Shown here: one piece after another, positions 44,053 through 54,307 of the stretch
Numbering within the stretch: position 1 is the first letter of the stretch
Layout: each line of letters opens with the position of its first letter
Origin: Chelydra serpentina
Lineage: Eukaryota; Chordata; Testudines; Chelydridae
Reading direction: 5' to 3'
DNA length: 64,000 bases
Assembly (NCBI GenBank): GCA_037349315.1
Contig: JBAIAC010000057.1
Location: forward strand, 434,001 to 498,000
The notes under the pieces: model-generated
What the model was told of the DNA's origin: nothing
What the model saw: only the letters and a program-made list of their open reading frames with translations
Database searches by the model: none
Made by a program: the position numbers and the translations under genes

Positions 44053-44312
44053 GGATTCGTCTACACTGGGGACGTGATTCCCAACTCGAGTAGACATACA
44101 AGCTCTCCTCAAGCTAGCATGCTAAAAATAGAAGGCAGCAGCGGCAGTACAAGTAGCTAGCCACCCCGAGTACACATCTCTGGTCTCTGACAGGATGGTT
44201 AGCCCCTCCTGCTGCTTGTGCTGGGGCGGCTCCATTTTATTTTTAGTGGTGTTAGCTCAATGAGAGCGAATGCAAGTATGTCGACGTGCCCCCCTGGACA
44301 GCATGAGTCCTA
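44053..44312. mobile_element. degenerate TIR-type MITE
   Basis: The left end GGATTCGTCTACACTGGGGACG is followed by CAACTCGAGTAGACATACAAGCT; at the right, GAATGCAAGTATGTCGACGTGCCCCCC forms a partial inverted match to the subterminal motif. The right terminus is not clear. It has the same GTCTACACT core as the Harbinger MITEs but looks like a separate family. Confidence 0.5.
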
Positions 44313-44802
44313 CAGCAAGAGAAAACAAACTTTTCTTCGAGGCAAAGTGGGACAGTGAGTCACTGGCCGGCCGTTTTCTCTTTGGTGACATGGGTTCAAA
44401 TCTGGTCAATGTACTTGACCTCCTCTTTCTTCTTCTTTGTCCAGAGACTTGCCAGACAAATTGTCCCAAGAGGCAGAGCTTTGGGGACAAGGGGAGCTAC
44501 ATGATCAGAACTCTATTGAAGTTGTGAGCCCTGGGTTAGCAGAGCTGGGGAGCTCACAGAGCTGGCGGGACGCACACAAGCAATCTGCTCGGTCTTGCTT
44601 TCATGAGCACTATGTTGACGCACAAGTTTATTTAAAAAAAATACAAACGCAATTTATTTCTTTACTATTTTCGGATCCTTTTACAAGCTATTTTTTGGCC
44701 TCTGGTGCTGACCCGGTGGGCCAGGAACCTTCCAAACATTCTATCTAGCCAGCTGATACTTATATGTCCCTTGTTGCCATGGTATCTGAGTACCTCACAA
44801 CC

Positions 44803-44985
44803 AATCATTGAGGCTCACAGCACCCCTGTGCAGCAGGGAGGCATTGTGCCCATTTTACAGATGGGGAACTGAGGCACAGGATAGATAAGTGATGTGACAA
44901 GGTCACCAAGGAAATCAGTGGCTGGAAATTGAACTGTGGTCCCCTGAGGGCCAGCCTAGTGCCCTTGCAACCTAGACCACCCTTC
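44803..44985 (-). mobile_element. MIR/CORE-SINE
   Basis: On plus it reads the reverse complement of the core: TGTGCCCATTTTACAGATGGGGAACTGAGGCACAGGATAGATAAGTGATGTGACAAGGTCACC, then GTGGCTGGAAATTGAACTGTGGTCCCC and a head near CTAGTGCCCTTGCAACC. Good match through the core, weaker in the head. Confidence 0.85.
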
Positions 44986-47327
44986 CACACTAGGGAAACT
45001 CACTATTAGAGAGTCTAAATGTTTTTCATGCAATAGGGCTATTGCATCAACTTTCCAGTTAACAGTCTTTTAAACCAAGTGACATTCAGCCCAGTCATGT
45101 CTCAGAACCACAAGGTCTCCCCCTAGGTAACCCTGGAGCTGCCAACCTCCCAAAAAGGCAGGCCATAGAGAGCGCCTCACAGGAGCCTAGCTCTGAGGTG
45201 CTAGTGGAGTGGGGGGTGGGGCAAGGGCTGCCTTGGCGAGGAAGGGCTGCACACTCCCTGCCAGGCCCACGTGAGCACACAACTTGGCACCTGATCTTCT
45301 AAAAGCAGCCCCACAGTAGAGACTGTGAACCAGATGCCATTTCCAGCACAGTGCAGGGATCGGCTTCCCCCGCACCTTTGGGTGCTGCCCCCACCCCACC
45401 GTCAGCGGGGCATGGCCAGGACAGGGAGCAGAGGAAGTGTGGCAGAGCAGAGCTCATCCTGGACGGGTATAAGGTCCCTGAGCGAGCTGCAGCTGGGCCC
45501 CTGCAGGCCCCCCTCGGGACGCACTGGGTGGGGAAGTGGGGCCATAGCATGTTCTGCTGACAGGCTTTGTCACAGTCATGGGGAGGGAATGGCTCACGCT
45601 GTCCCCTACTGAGAGCCAAGTGAGAGGCCCATCCAGCCACCTCGATGCAAAGGGGGGTAAGTGCATTTTGGGGTCTCCAGGGCTGGAAAGGGGGAAACAG
45701 GGTGGGCTGGGTGAGGGCTCATTCCCGTGGGCTTTGGCTGGCATGCAGATTCCACATTGGCTACAGGTTTGAAACTAATGTAGCAGCACAAAAACATTTG
45801 CAGTTATTACATAGCTACTTCTAATGGGGGAAAGGAGGAAGCCGAGGCCGCTGCCTGAGTGGGGAATTGAGCGAATGCGCTGGGCATGGAGAGCTTTTAT
45901 CCTGCAATAGCTGAGGTGAGGGTTCAAAGAGATTTTTACATTATCTTAAAGGCAAAGCGTAATGAAATGTGTTTATTAGTCAGTAAAGCTGGAGAAGCCC
46001 AGGCCCAGAGGTAAGCCAAGGTCATGTTTTGTCAAGTAAGCAGATGTTTTCTAAATGTAGTTTTTGAAATACTGCTAATTGCTGCCTCTGCATGTTGCTT
46101 TTCCGTTCCTGCTCCGATGTGTCCTCTTAGCATTGTAGGCCAATTAGCCCTGTAACGTGTGAGGGGTTGTGTGATGTGACTGGCACTCATTAAAGTTCCG
46201 ACAGATGTTTTTTAAAAAACATTTGTCTGGGCCACATGAATTTGAATCTTGCAGCATGTGTGATTCAGAGCAGAGGCGCACGTGAAGCAAATTACTATGA
46301 AAGTAAGCACCGAAGGGCGACATTCCCTAGAAATCACTCTACTCCTGCCAAAGAGGAAACCATCTCTTTTATTGGGGGCTCTCTGAGTCTGAGCGGCACT
46401 CACCAAATGCCATGTTGCAGCAAGAGCTGCTTAATCTCCCAGCTCTGCCGTGAGAAGCAGATTGTGCACAGATCACACTCTATGCACAGGGCTAGAGAGA
46501 GCAACCTTGCGTCCTTTGCTCCGGCCCCCGAATGGTTTCTAGGGTCTCCTGTTGGTCACATGGCCTCAGGGAGTCGGGCTGCTCTAGCAGACTGACCCAA
46601 CGCATCTTCTCCACACTACCAATGACCACGTAGGTAAACAGCCCTTCCGTGACCATCTGGGGAGGGTCTAAGAAGGTGCTTGTGCTGTGTGTGTGACATG
46701 ACTGGCAGTTATGATAGCATTTCTCACTATGGTTTTTTATTGACTAGAACAATAAATACGCTCCCTGGATCTTTTTTTAATGCACCAGGTAAAATGCCCT
46801 AAGGCTGTTCCACTTTCTCCCTTTAAAATTGAACTGCCAGTTGTATATGTGGGGAAAAGGAGCAAGAGCTGAACAAATCGCTAAACCTGTAAAGGAAGCT
46901 GGTCTCTGTGAAGTCCTTTTCCTTGTGCAGGTATTACTACAGCTCTTTCTGGCTCTCTCTTGGGTTCCAAGCCTCATAGTACCGAGGTATCAGTGTCTCT
47001 CTGGCTGCAGTTTCCCTGAGCCGGCTGCAGCTATGGGGACCGTCTCATCCTTCGCACCAGCTATTTCTGTTAAAATACAATGGTCTTTTCCCTGACATTC
47101 TGATGAATATTCTCTCCAATGAACAGTTCCACTAAAAACTCAGGATCTCTCTTCTTGCTAGTTTCAAATATTCACCTGTAGCCTCTACTTACATTGCATA
47201 AAATCCAGGCAGTTGAATGCTACTGAATTATTGTTCCATTGAAATGAAAGCTCTCAACCTAAGCAGCTTTATTGAACTATCTCAGGAGCTGAGAGCAGAG
47301 AGGGCATGACTATTCAAAATAAAAGGG
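44986..47327. other. no gene recognised
   Basis: About 2.3 kb. Frames at 45.1-45.8 kb overlap on both strands with GC-rich composition and no domain. A 28-bp near-perfect palindrome lies at 46200-46227. The rest is unremarkable. Confidence 0.5.
46200..46227. repeat. 28-bp palindrome
   Basis: GACAGATGTTTTTT followed directly by AAAAAACATTTGTC, 14-bp arms with one mismatch and no loop. It could extrude as a short cruciform or bind a dimeric factor. It may be chance in AT-rich DNA. Confidence 0.7.
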
Positions 47328-47443
47328 TATCAGTTTCACTAATTAGTATGAATAGCTCTTTTGACCCTAATTAGCTGTTTGTAATTTCCCTATTTGCATA
47401 TCAGAAAAGAAACAATTTTGCATATTTGTAAATGAGGAGTGTT
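47328..47443. promoter_or_regulatory. candidate conserved non-coding element (homeodomain/POU-type sites)
   Basis: A dense cluster of motifs: CTAATTAGTATGAATAG, CCTAATTAGCTG, CCTATTTGCATATC (octamer-like ATTTGCAT) and AATTTTGCATATTTGTAAATG within about 115 bp. This composition is typical of developmental enhancers conserved among amniotes. Only the motif cluster is seen; conservation is not tested here. Confidence 0.25.
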
Positions 47444-48084
47444 TACATCTCTGTGGGTTTGAGCAGTGTGCGAGAGAGCAGCAGTGTGATAAGGGTGGAC
47501 AGATTCCCTGGCAAACTGGCCGAGTGCCATCAAGCCAGAGAGTGCCCCTTCTCAGCCAGCACGGCACCTGCCCGAGCCCAGTGCCCGCAGCCATCTAGGG
47601 CCGTTTAACTGAGAACATCAGCCAGGAAACATTAATGGGTTAATTACAGCTCAGATTTAATCACTATAAATCTTAATGTTACTATTTTGATAAAATACTA
47701 TCCAGGCTCTCTTTCCTGGTGCGTTCCTTCTGTTCTGCTTCTCTGAGTGAATCTGTAGACATGGGATGCAATTCAGAATGTCTGTATCACTAGGCAGGTG
47801 GATTTGCCGTGTGTGCCGTGTGTATATAACCTTGCAGTAGATACACACACCAACCGCACCGTGCACAGGGCTTTGTGTGGTTTCATAGTGCACAAGCTGT
47901 CCTGCTGTGTTTCATCAGAATGGTACCCTGTGGATACCTGCTCCCCTTTGCTATATATGTCATTTGGAGTTTGAAATCTAAAGTCCAAACTAAACGTTAA
48001 GTGAAATATACTGAGCCAAATGATGTGGAGCGTGTGCTGGGATGGTGTAGGCTCCCATGCGGAATAGGTGGGCCCTCCCATCTG
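47444..48084. other. no gene recognised
   Basis: Ordinary sequence with short frames only. No element or RNA gene supported. Confidence 0.5.
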
Positions 48085-48087
48085 TAA

Positions 48088-48220
48088 TTTACATTTATTC
48101 AACACTTTTCATCCAGAAGAATCTCAGACCATTTTACAAACTTAACAAACTGACCCACAGACTGTACACAGGGATCACTTCATCATCCACCACTGAAATG
48201 CATCCACTGCCTCAGTGAAA
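48088..48220 (-). mobile_element. L2-type 3' tail fragment
   Basis: The minus strand reads GTTTGTAAAATGGTCTGAGATTCTTCTGGATGAAAAGTGTTGAATAAA. This follows the L2/CORE-SINE 3' end pattern (TTGTAAAGCGCTTTGAGAT, then GGATGAAAAGCGCTATATAA). No coding part is present; it may be the tail of an L2 LINE or of an L2-dependent SINE. Confidence 0.5.
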
Positions 48221-49626
48221 CACAGCAGCTGTTTAACAGTGCACAGCATCATTGCCAATAAGTTTAGGAAGAGCAGAATGTCTGATCCAGGGATAATGAT
48301 TCTAGTCTTGCAAAAAAAAGCCTTTGTGGCCTCATCAGCATGAGAGGGTTAGGACCTTCCCTATCTCATCAGGGGCGCCAGAACTACTTGCCAGGTGCTC
48401 ACATACGATGTTGATGAGGGCCATAAAAAGCATAAAGACCTTGTATGAGTCACCCAAATGGCAGCCCTTCCAGCAGCACGTCTCCCCCTGCCCTGACACT
48501 GGGGCGCTGGCTCAGGGAGGAAGATGTCACTTCCTGATTCACCAGCCCTGCTTTCTACCGTCTCTCCGTTTCCCTTTGAGTGGTGTTAACACCTGTGTCA
48601 CCAAACATGCCTTATGCCTGCTTGATAAATGCTGAGCCTCCCACTTCTGCACAGACCTTGCAAAATCGACACTAGATGAGTATTTATACGTTAAATATAG
48701 CGTCTCGTGTCGTTACTACTCGGGTAGTAAGTACGAGAACGAGAGGGCGACAGAGTTTGGCTAGTACAGATTGTGTGAGTCATGAATATTCATCATTCAA
48801 ATGAGAACTGGAGTTTGCATAACAGCTCCACCCACCCAACTGAAATAAATGTTGCAGCCTTCGCCAATAAAGTGCCAAACTAAATGGGTAGATGCTGCAG
48901 GCTGGATCGTGCCAAGCTTCTGATTTCCACTCCGTGAATTTTCACAGGCAGGATGAGAGCTCCCTGCCCGCCAAAAACAGCTCTCAGTTTCACAGGAAAT
49001 CCAAAGAGAGGGTGAAAAATGTTCTGCAGCATATCTCGAAATGGGGGGGCAACGTGCACCCTCCCGCTCCATAGACACCCTTGGTACTAGGAGCACTGGA
49101 ACTGGCCACTGGCAGCAATGCACAGGCTTTCTCCAGACCCAATGGGTTTATTCAGCTGTGATCATCCTCACATCCTAGTTCATCTTGCTTCCCGCTTTGA
49201 TTCTTTTGTAAAAAGGCACCTCCAAATGCTTCACTGTTGGTTCTGTTGGCTTTAATTACAAGTGCGTTAGCCGCTTCGCTCCATGTAATTACTAACATGA
49301 ATGGGGAAAGCAGAGATCAGAGAGTGTAAGTTCTCTACGCACAGAAATGCAATTAGGTCTGTGGGCGTCTTTCCAGCTGCTGCTTATGTTATGTAAAGTT
49401 TTGTGTACATACGTACGAGTTAATGGGGATATTTATGTTTTCTTGCCTTACCTTCCCAATGTGTTAATTTCAGACGTATTTTATAAGGTATCAGTGATTA
49501 TGTTCCAACACAACGTGGGTTAATTAGGCAGCCGGAACAGTCCCTCATCCAGGTGCAGACAAATCTGCCTTTGGAAAGCAAAGAAAAGGGATTCCCAGGA
49601 TTACTGCAGCATACATTAGCTGGGAC
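48221..49626. other. no gene recognised
   Basis: No supported gene. A CpG-dense hairpin lies at 48704-48737. The stretch 49240-49480 (GGCTTTAATTACAAGTGCG, then TAATTACTAACATGAATGG) has enhancer-like homeodomain words but nothing decisive. Confidence 0.45.
48704..48737. other. CpG-dense hairpin
   Basis: CTCGT, then TTACTAC, loop TCGG, GTAGTAA, then ACGAG: a 7-bp perfect stem with an outer 5-bp stem separated by an internal bulge. The surrounding 48690-48750 has many CpGs in otherwise AT-rich DNA. Confidence 0.65.
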
Positions 49627-49634
49627 AGTCCTTG

Positions 49635-50434
49635 CAGGGCCGGCTCCAGGCACCAGCAAAACAAGCTGGTGCTTGGGGCGGCACATTTCTAGGGGCGGCA
49701 TTCTGGCACCGGCCATGCCGCCCCTAGAAATGTGCCCCGGCCGCCGCCCCAACTCACCTCAGCTCTGCGCCGCCGGCTCAGCTTCTCCCCAAGCGGCGGT
49801 GCGCGAAACAGCTTCGCGCGCCGCCTCTCCCTCTCCCTCCCAGGCTTAAGAGCCTGGGAGGGAGGGGGAGAAGAGAACCCTAGCGGCCGCGACACTCATC
49901 TCCCCCTCCCTCCCAGACATGCCGCCCTCCCCGCCAGCGCTCCGGCCTGGGGAGAGCGGGGCAGCCTTGCTCCCCGCCGGGCCGGGGAGAGCGGGGCCAC
50001 CGGCATGTCCCGCTCGCTCCCCGCCGGCCGGGGAGTGTGGGGCCGCCGGCATGTCCCGCTCGCTCCCCGCCGGCCGGGGAGTGTGGGGCCGCCGGCATGT
50101 CCCGCTCGCTCCCCGCTGGTGCTCCGGCCGGGGAGAGCGGGGCAGCTTCGCTCCCCGCCGGCCGGGGAGAGCGGGGCCCCGGGCATGCCCCGCTAGCTCC
50201 CCGCCAGCACTCCGGCCCGGGAGAGCGGGGCATCCGGCATGCCGCGCTCACTCCCCGCCGGCCGGGGAAAGCGGTGCCGCGGGTGGGCATGCCCCGCTCG
50301 CTATCTGCCGGCGGGGGAGCGGGGCCGCGGGCAGAGAGGCGGGGGGGGGGGGTTGTTTTTTTTGTTTCGGGGGCGGCGTTTGGGGTGGTGGTGTTTTTTT
50401 GCTTGGGGCGGCAAAAACATTAGAGCCGCCCCTG
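49635..50434. mobile_element. 800-bp hAT-type element with internal minisatellite
   Basis: Starts CAGGGCCGGCTCCAGGC, ends TTAGAGCCGCCCCTG, with exact 8-bp duplications AGTCCTTG at 49627-49634 and 50435-50442. Near the left end GCACATTTCTAGGGGCGGCAT is followed by its inverted copy ATGCCGCCCCTAGAAATGTGC (about 49680-49733), so the left end folds on itself. The centre is extremely GC-rich and repetitive. Long frames on both strands are by-products of the repeat. A shorter relative is at 59821-59977. Confidence 0.92.
49919..50335. repeat. 46-bp GC-rich minisatellite
   Basis: Units of about 46 bp, GGGGAGTGTGGGGCCGCCGG followed by CATGTCCCGCTCGCTCCCCGCCGGCC. Two adjacent units at about 50034-50125 are almost identical; other units carry GAGAGCGGGGC or contain an inserted TGCTCCGGCC. 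Each unit is itself partly self-complementary (GCCGGGGAG...CTCCCCGCCGGC). Confidence 0.85.
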
Positions 50435-50649
50435 AGTCCTTGAGATAGTCTAACAAGTGTCCATAATGGTAGCGGAGTTTTCCAGTTAATGCCATGTATT
50501 TTTTGCCAAAAGCAGATTAACCTTTGGTAGAAGAAAACAGGTGTGTGGGTGTGTACATTCACACCAGAGAGAGAGAGAGAGCTGTGTGAGTTTCATAGCA
50601 TCTCATACCTCTTGGCGCTGAGTCTGCTGTCACTAGTACCATGTTTATA

Positions 50650-50720
50650 CCATTGTAATACCACTGATGTCAGTGGTTCTACTCCAGCTTCACACCGGAG
50701 TTGGTGAGAGCAGAATCAGA
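50650..50720. repeat. short self-complementary amniote repeat fragment
   Basis: GTAATACCACTGATGTCAGTGGTTCTACTCC, then TTCACACCGGAGTTGGTGAGAGCAGAATCAGACCC resembles the same class as 12480-12560 (a TTACACCAG...GTAAGTGAGA...GAATCAGA series). Function unknown. Confidence 0.4.
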
Positions 50721-50910
50721 CCCATATTTTGTATCATCTCTATCACCGAAATGTTGCTGACACTTCCCAGATGATCAGTCTGTACTCTATAGACTAGGCT
50801 ATGTGCACAGCAGAGCCTAGATGGGAAACTATAATGTTGTTCCAAGAGCAGGGATTCTTTGAATGGGCCCATGGGATTTATGGGCACAAGACCAAGCGCT
50901 GTTTCCTCGA

Positions 50911-51342
50911 GGGTATATCTTCACGGCAGTGTTAACTCGAGTTATCTACATTCAAACGATTTCTCTTGAGTTGGCCGAGCTCGAATGAGAGCGGACACAC
51001 TGCATATCCTATTCTTTGTACTGCAATAAGATGAGCCACTCGATGATTCTTTCCCAGTGAATTGTAGGAGAACTTGTCTCTCCTTCCTGGCACATGGGGG
51101 AATTGAAGGAAGGCACTGGAGGGCAAGCAGCACTTTAGTCATGCTAGCCTGTGTCCATGCTATGGTGGTCACATCCACAGCTGCTTAATTGTGTTAACTC
51201 GAGCTTTAGCCTACTACACCCTTTGATTGGCCACACAACTTGAGTTCAAAGCACCACCGTGCTCAAGTGATGGGCTTTTGTGTGTGGACAGAACTCTAGT
51301 TGGGGCAACAATCTAATTAACTTTGCAGTGAAGCCAAACTCT
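50911..51342. mobile_element. TIR-type MITE, GTTAACTCGAGTT family
   Basis: The left end GGGTATATCTTCACGGCAGTGTTAACTCGAGTT pairs with the right end AATTAACTTTGCAGTGAAGCC (inverted, diverged). Subterminal copies of TTAACTCGAG occur at 50933 and 51196. The right terminus is eroded, so the end is approximate and no target duplication is evident. Confidence 0.65.
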
Positions 51343-53229
51343 TCATTGTTGCTTTTGGATTTGCCACTTTCCCCTCGCTCCCCTCATCACATCACAGCAA
51401 TTCCTCTGTACATTCATTACCGTCTGCTAAACAAGGGCAGGTAGTTGCCTAACCCTTATTGAAAATCAATGAGAGCTGGGCACTAGCTCCCACTGTACCT
51501 TTGAAAATATCCGTCTTCTACTCTACAGTAACATGCTGCTGCCTTTCCTCGGGAAAGAACAGGAGTCAGGCTTACACAAAATACTTACCTCGGGCTTCAG
51601 CTCCATGCTGGGATGCATAAGGAAACATACCCTACAACAGCCCTAAGGCTTCACCAAACCTACGTCTCATGTCAGAAAGCTGGTAATAAGGCAAAACTGG
51701 GTTAAATGTATATTTAACAAACCAAAATCCCTTTTTGCACTCATGCAACTGAGTTTTATTAGTAGGAATTCTCGCAGAAAGCAAATATTAGGCTATCAGA
51801 CTGAGTACTCACAGAAACCAAATTTAACATAGATTTTTCTGGGAGCATTCGAACCTGGGGACTGATTAGGAGTTACTCTCATTCAATCAGTGAACAGAAA
51901 TAATACCATGTAACTTATGTGATGAAACACAATTAAGTACCAGAGCTTGAATTTCTGTTAGCAAATCAGAGAGTAAATGCAATTCACAGAAAATGATAAA
52001 ATACCTTGAAGTAAAAAACAAATAGGAGAAAATCACAATCTCTTTTCCCATATTCCACAAATAGAAAAAGAAATAAAATTAATTAGCTAAATTATGCTAT
52101 GAATCATTCACACGGCTCTTAAAGAACTAACAAGTGCCCTTTTGTTGAGCTGATTCAAATATACTTGCACAACTAGTGTTGAACTAAACCCCAGATCTAG
52201 TTAGAATTAGGTGGGAATTCTGCAATCATGGGTTCTCTCCTTAACAAGGGATAGAGGGTGAAATCCTGGCTTCATTGAAGTCAATGGCAAAAGTCTTCTT
52301 AATGGGCCCATCTTCGTGGTATCTGGTTAAATTCTAGATGCCTGCTTAGGCACTATGCAGCACCAACAGTGTTAGTGATATTATGCAAGTAAAATATTAT
52401 AGCACTTAAAATATGGTAACCTCCCTTATTAGATATGTACATCAGGGAAAACCAACTGTTTTACTTTTTAAATACAATATAAAATTCATCACAATGTATT
52501 AAAATGAGCAAATTCTGTTTTATAAACTCTAGTAATTTGTTAATATCAGAGCTGTTGTCCATCTAATATGCTATATGTGCGGCCTCAGTGTTCCATGTTA
52601 ACAGTCTTCATTTCATACGTTCTACTTGTCATGCTATAAACCTGAAATTCTCAGAAGTAGCAAGAGGAAGTTTTCATGCAAGGCAGCAGTTTCTGAGATT
52701 TGTGTGACAAGCCTGGGTAAAATTCAAATGACGCTCTCTGTGATTTAATCCGTTTGGAGCTATTGCACTAAATCAGTATAGCCGTTGCTGACATACCAGC
52801 CCACAGAAACCTGGAAGTGGATGACATAAGTTTATCTGCGTATCTACAGGTGAAAACTCAGGCAGACTTTAATTGCAGGGAGAATGGTTTGCTTCTCTTC
52901 TGAATACATTTGGGGAATGAGCAGGGTCTGATTCCCAGAGCATTTTGTGAAAATTCCAGTGCATTGTCTCTGGAAACAAATTGTCCTCCAAAACTGTCTC
53001 CAAAACTGTCTGCTTATAGGAATGTCCCCATTTACCCTGGATAGTCGAGGACATAACCCTATAAACCCAAGAAATAAACAGCAATAGTCACAAATTATCT
53101 ACCAGTAAATAAATGCACATGGGCACAGATTTGTAGCTGGCCTCAACCTGCCAAGCAGCAGTTCTGTTAGAAATTGAAGTTCCCTTTAAGTATTGAATCT
53201 GCATTCTTTACTCAGTTTTCTAAAACTAC
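51343..53229. other. no gene recognised; two short repeat words
   Basis: AT-rich. At 51448-51520 (CCTAACCCTTATTGAAAATCAATGAGAGC) and 52258-52290 (GTGAAATCCTGGCTTCATTGAAGTCAATGG) are fragments of the common self-complementary amniote repeat class. No ORF of note. Confidence 0.5.
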
Positions 53230-53232
53230 TGA

Positions 53233-53485
53233 GGCCTGGTCTACACCTAAAATTTAGCTCAACCTAGCTCAATTGCTCAGTGCTTGGAAAAAATGTTGTG
53301 CCCTATGCGACATAGTTAGGCGACCTAACTCTCACTGTAGACGCACCTAGGTCGACAACCTCACTCTCACCTCTGGATAACCTATGTCGATGGAAAAACC
53401 CCTTCCATTGATGTAGGAAGCATCTACCTATAGTGCTGCAGCACTGTAGCTGTACTGTTGTAGCTGCTCTAGTGTAGATATATCC
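53233..53485. mobile_element. PIF-Harbinger-type MITE with TGA duplication
   Basis: 253 bp, begins GGCCTGGTCTACACC and ends CTAGTGTAGATATATCC. The 3-bp flank TGA occurs at both 53230-53232 and 53486-53488, which fits the TNA-type target duplication of this superfamily. Inside are CACTGTAGACGCACCTAGGTCGACAACC and ATGTCGATGGAAAAACCCC, as in related turtle MITEs. Confidence 0.85.
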
Positions 53486-54066
53486 TGAGAAGCAGTTTAG
53501 GGTTGGATTGAGGTTCTCCTCCTTCTTTTGTATGGCAAGACAAGTGATTAGCAACGTTTAAATACCCAAGACCAGATTAGTGAGTCAGCGAGTAGCTTCG
53601 GAAGTGACTCGGTGTAAGTCTAACATGCCACCAGCAATTATAAAAGGATGTGCTGATTTACAATGTGGTCCATAGTTTGCTACTGGGGTCCATCGTCACA
53701 TTGTGCATTGCCTCTCATCTCCCAGAGGTGTAAAAGACGACAGCATCTGCCATGCAATGTTCTGATACGGTTCATCGTGGAACATTGTTGCCAGGCTAGG
53801 TTGAAGGCTGGAAGTCAACCTTGAACGGGTGTTGATTTTAATGTTCCAGTTATAATTATCATCATGGTTTGAGAGTAGAATTGAGGTTACACGTTAGGGT
53901 GAAGAGATGGTGAGAGAGATTTTAGTCACCTGTAGAAACCCTGGTTTACAGGGCTTGGGTAAAGTGAACCGATGCGTTAACCTTTCACCTCAGTGTGGTT
54001 AGGTCCTAGTATGACCTTAGCTTGTACATAAAGTGGGTTTTGGGGGGTCACAGCCATCACTGTTAG

Positions 54067-54075
54067 GACAAGTGT
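54067..54075. repeat. target-site duplication, left copy
   Basis: GACAAGTGT here and at 54299-54307 flank the 7SL-like insertion exactly, as expected for retroposition. Confidence 0.75.
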
Positions 54076-54298
54076 CACTGTCACTGATCGGTCCATCAGC
54101 CCTCACGGAGAGAGTGCCGATCACAACACGTCAGACGTGGTGTTCTAGCCAGTCCTCCAACTACCCGCTGGCCAGGCTGTCAGTAGCACCGCACACCCAA
54201 TTGACATAGCGCACAGCAGCCTAGAACTCCTGAGCCATCCGCCAGCCGCACCCTCCCAAGCAGCTGGGATTACAGGCGCGCGCCACCACACCAGGTAC
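54076..54298 (-). ncRNA. 7SL (SRP) RNA-like retrosequence, degenerate, possible 7SL-derived SINE
   Basis: On minus, the first 105 or so bases from 54298 follow the 5' (Alu) domain of signal-recognition-particle RNA: GGTGGCGCGCGCCTGTAATCCC, AGCTGCTTGGGAGGGTGCGGCTGG, CTCAGGAGTTCTAGGCTG, then GCGCTATGTCAATTGGGT. The last motif (GCGCTATGCCGATCGGGT in 7SL) is not present in primate Alu or rodent B1, so the source is 7SL itself and not Alu contamination. The remaining ~115 bases do not match the S domain as I know it. They end in the short repeat AGTGACAGTGA. The 9-bp duplication GACAAGTGT flanks it. The UGUAAUCCC loop that contacts SRP9/14 is kept. Several substitutions make a functional SRP RNA gene unlikely. 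It is a retropseudogene, or a SINE with a 7SL head and an unknown body. Confidence 0.8.
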
Positions 54299-54307
54299 GA
54301 CAAGTGT
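54299..54307. repeat. target-site duplication, right copy
   Basis: GACAAGTGT, identical to 54067-54075. Confidence 0.75.

Noticed and set aside
49689..50562. ORFs up to 174 codons on both strands rich in Pro, Ala, Gly and Arg
   Set aside because: These are translations of a 46-bp minisatellite in different frames. No start context or conserved motif.
54160..54298. Primate Alu (human DNA contamination)
   Set aside because: The match continues into GCGCTATGTCAATTGGGT, which is 7SL-specific and absent from Alu. The copy also has local 9-bp target duplications within otherwise reptile-like sequence.
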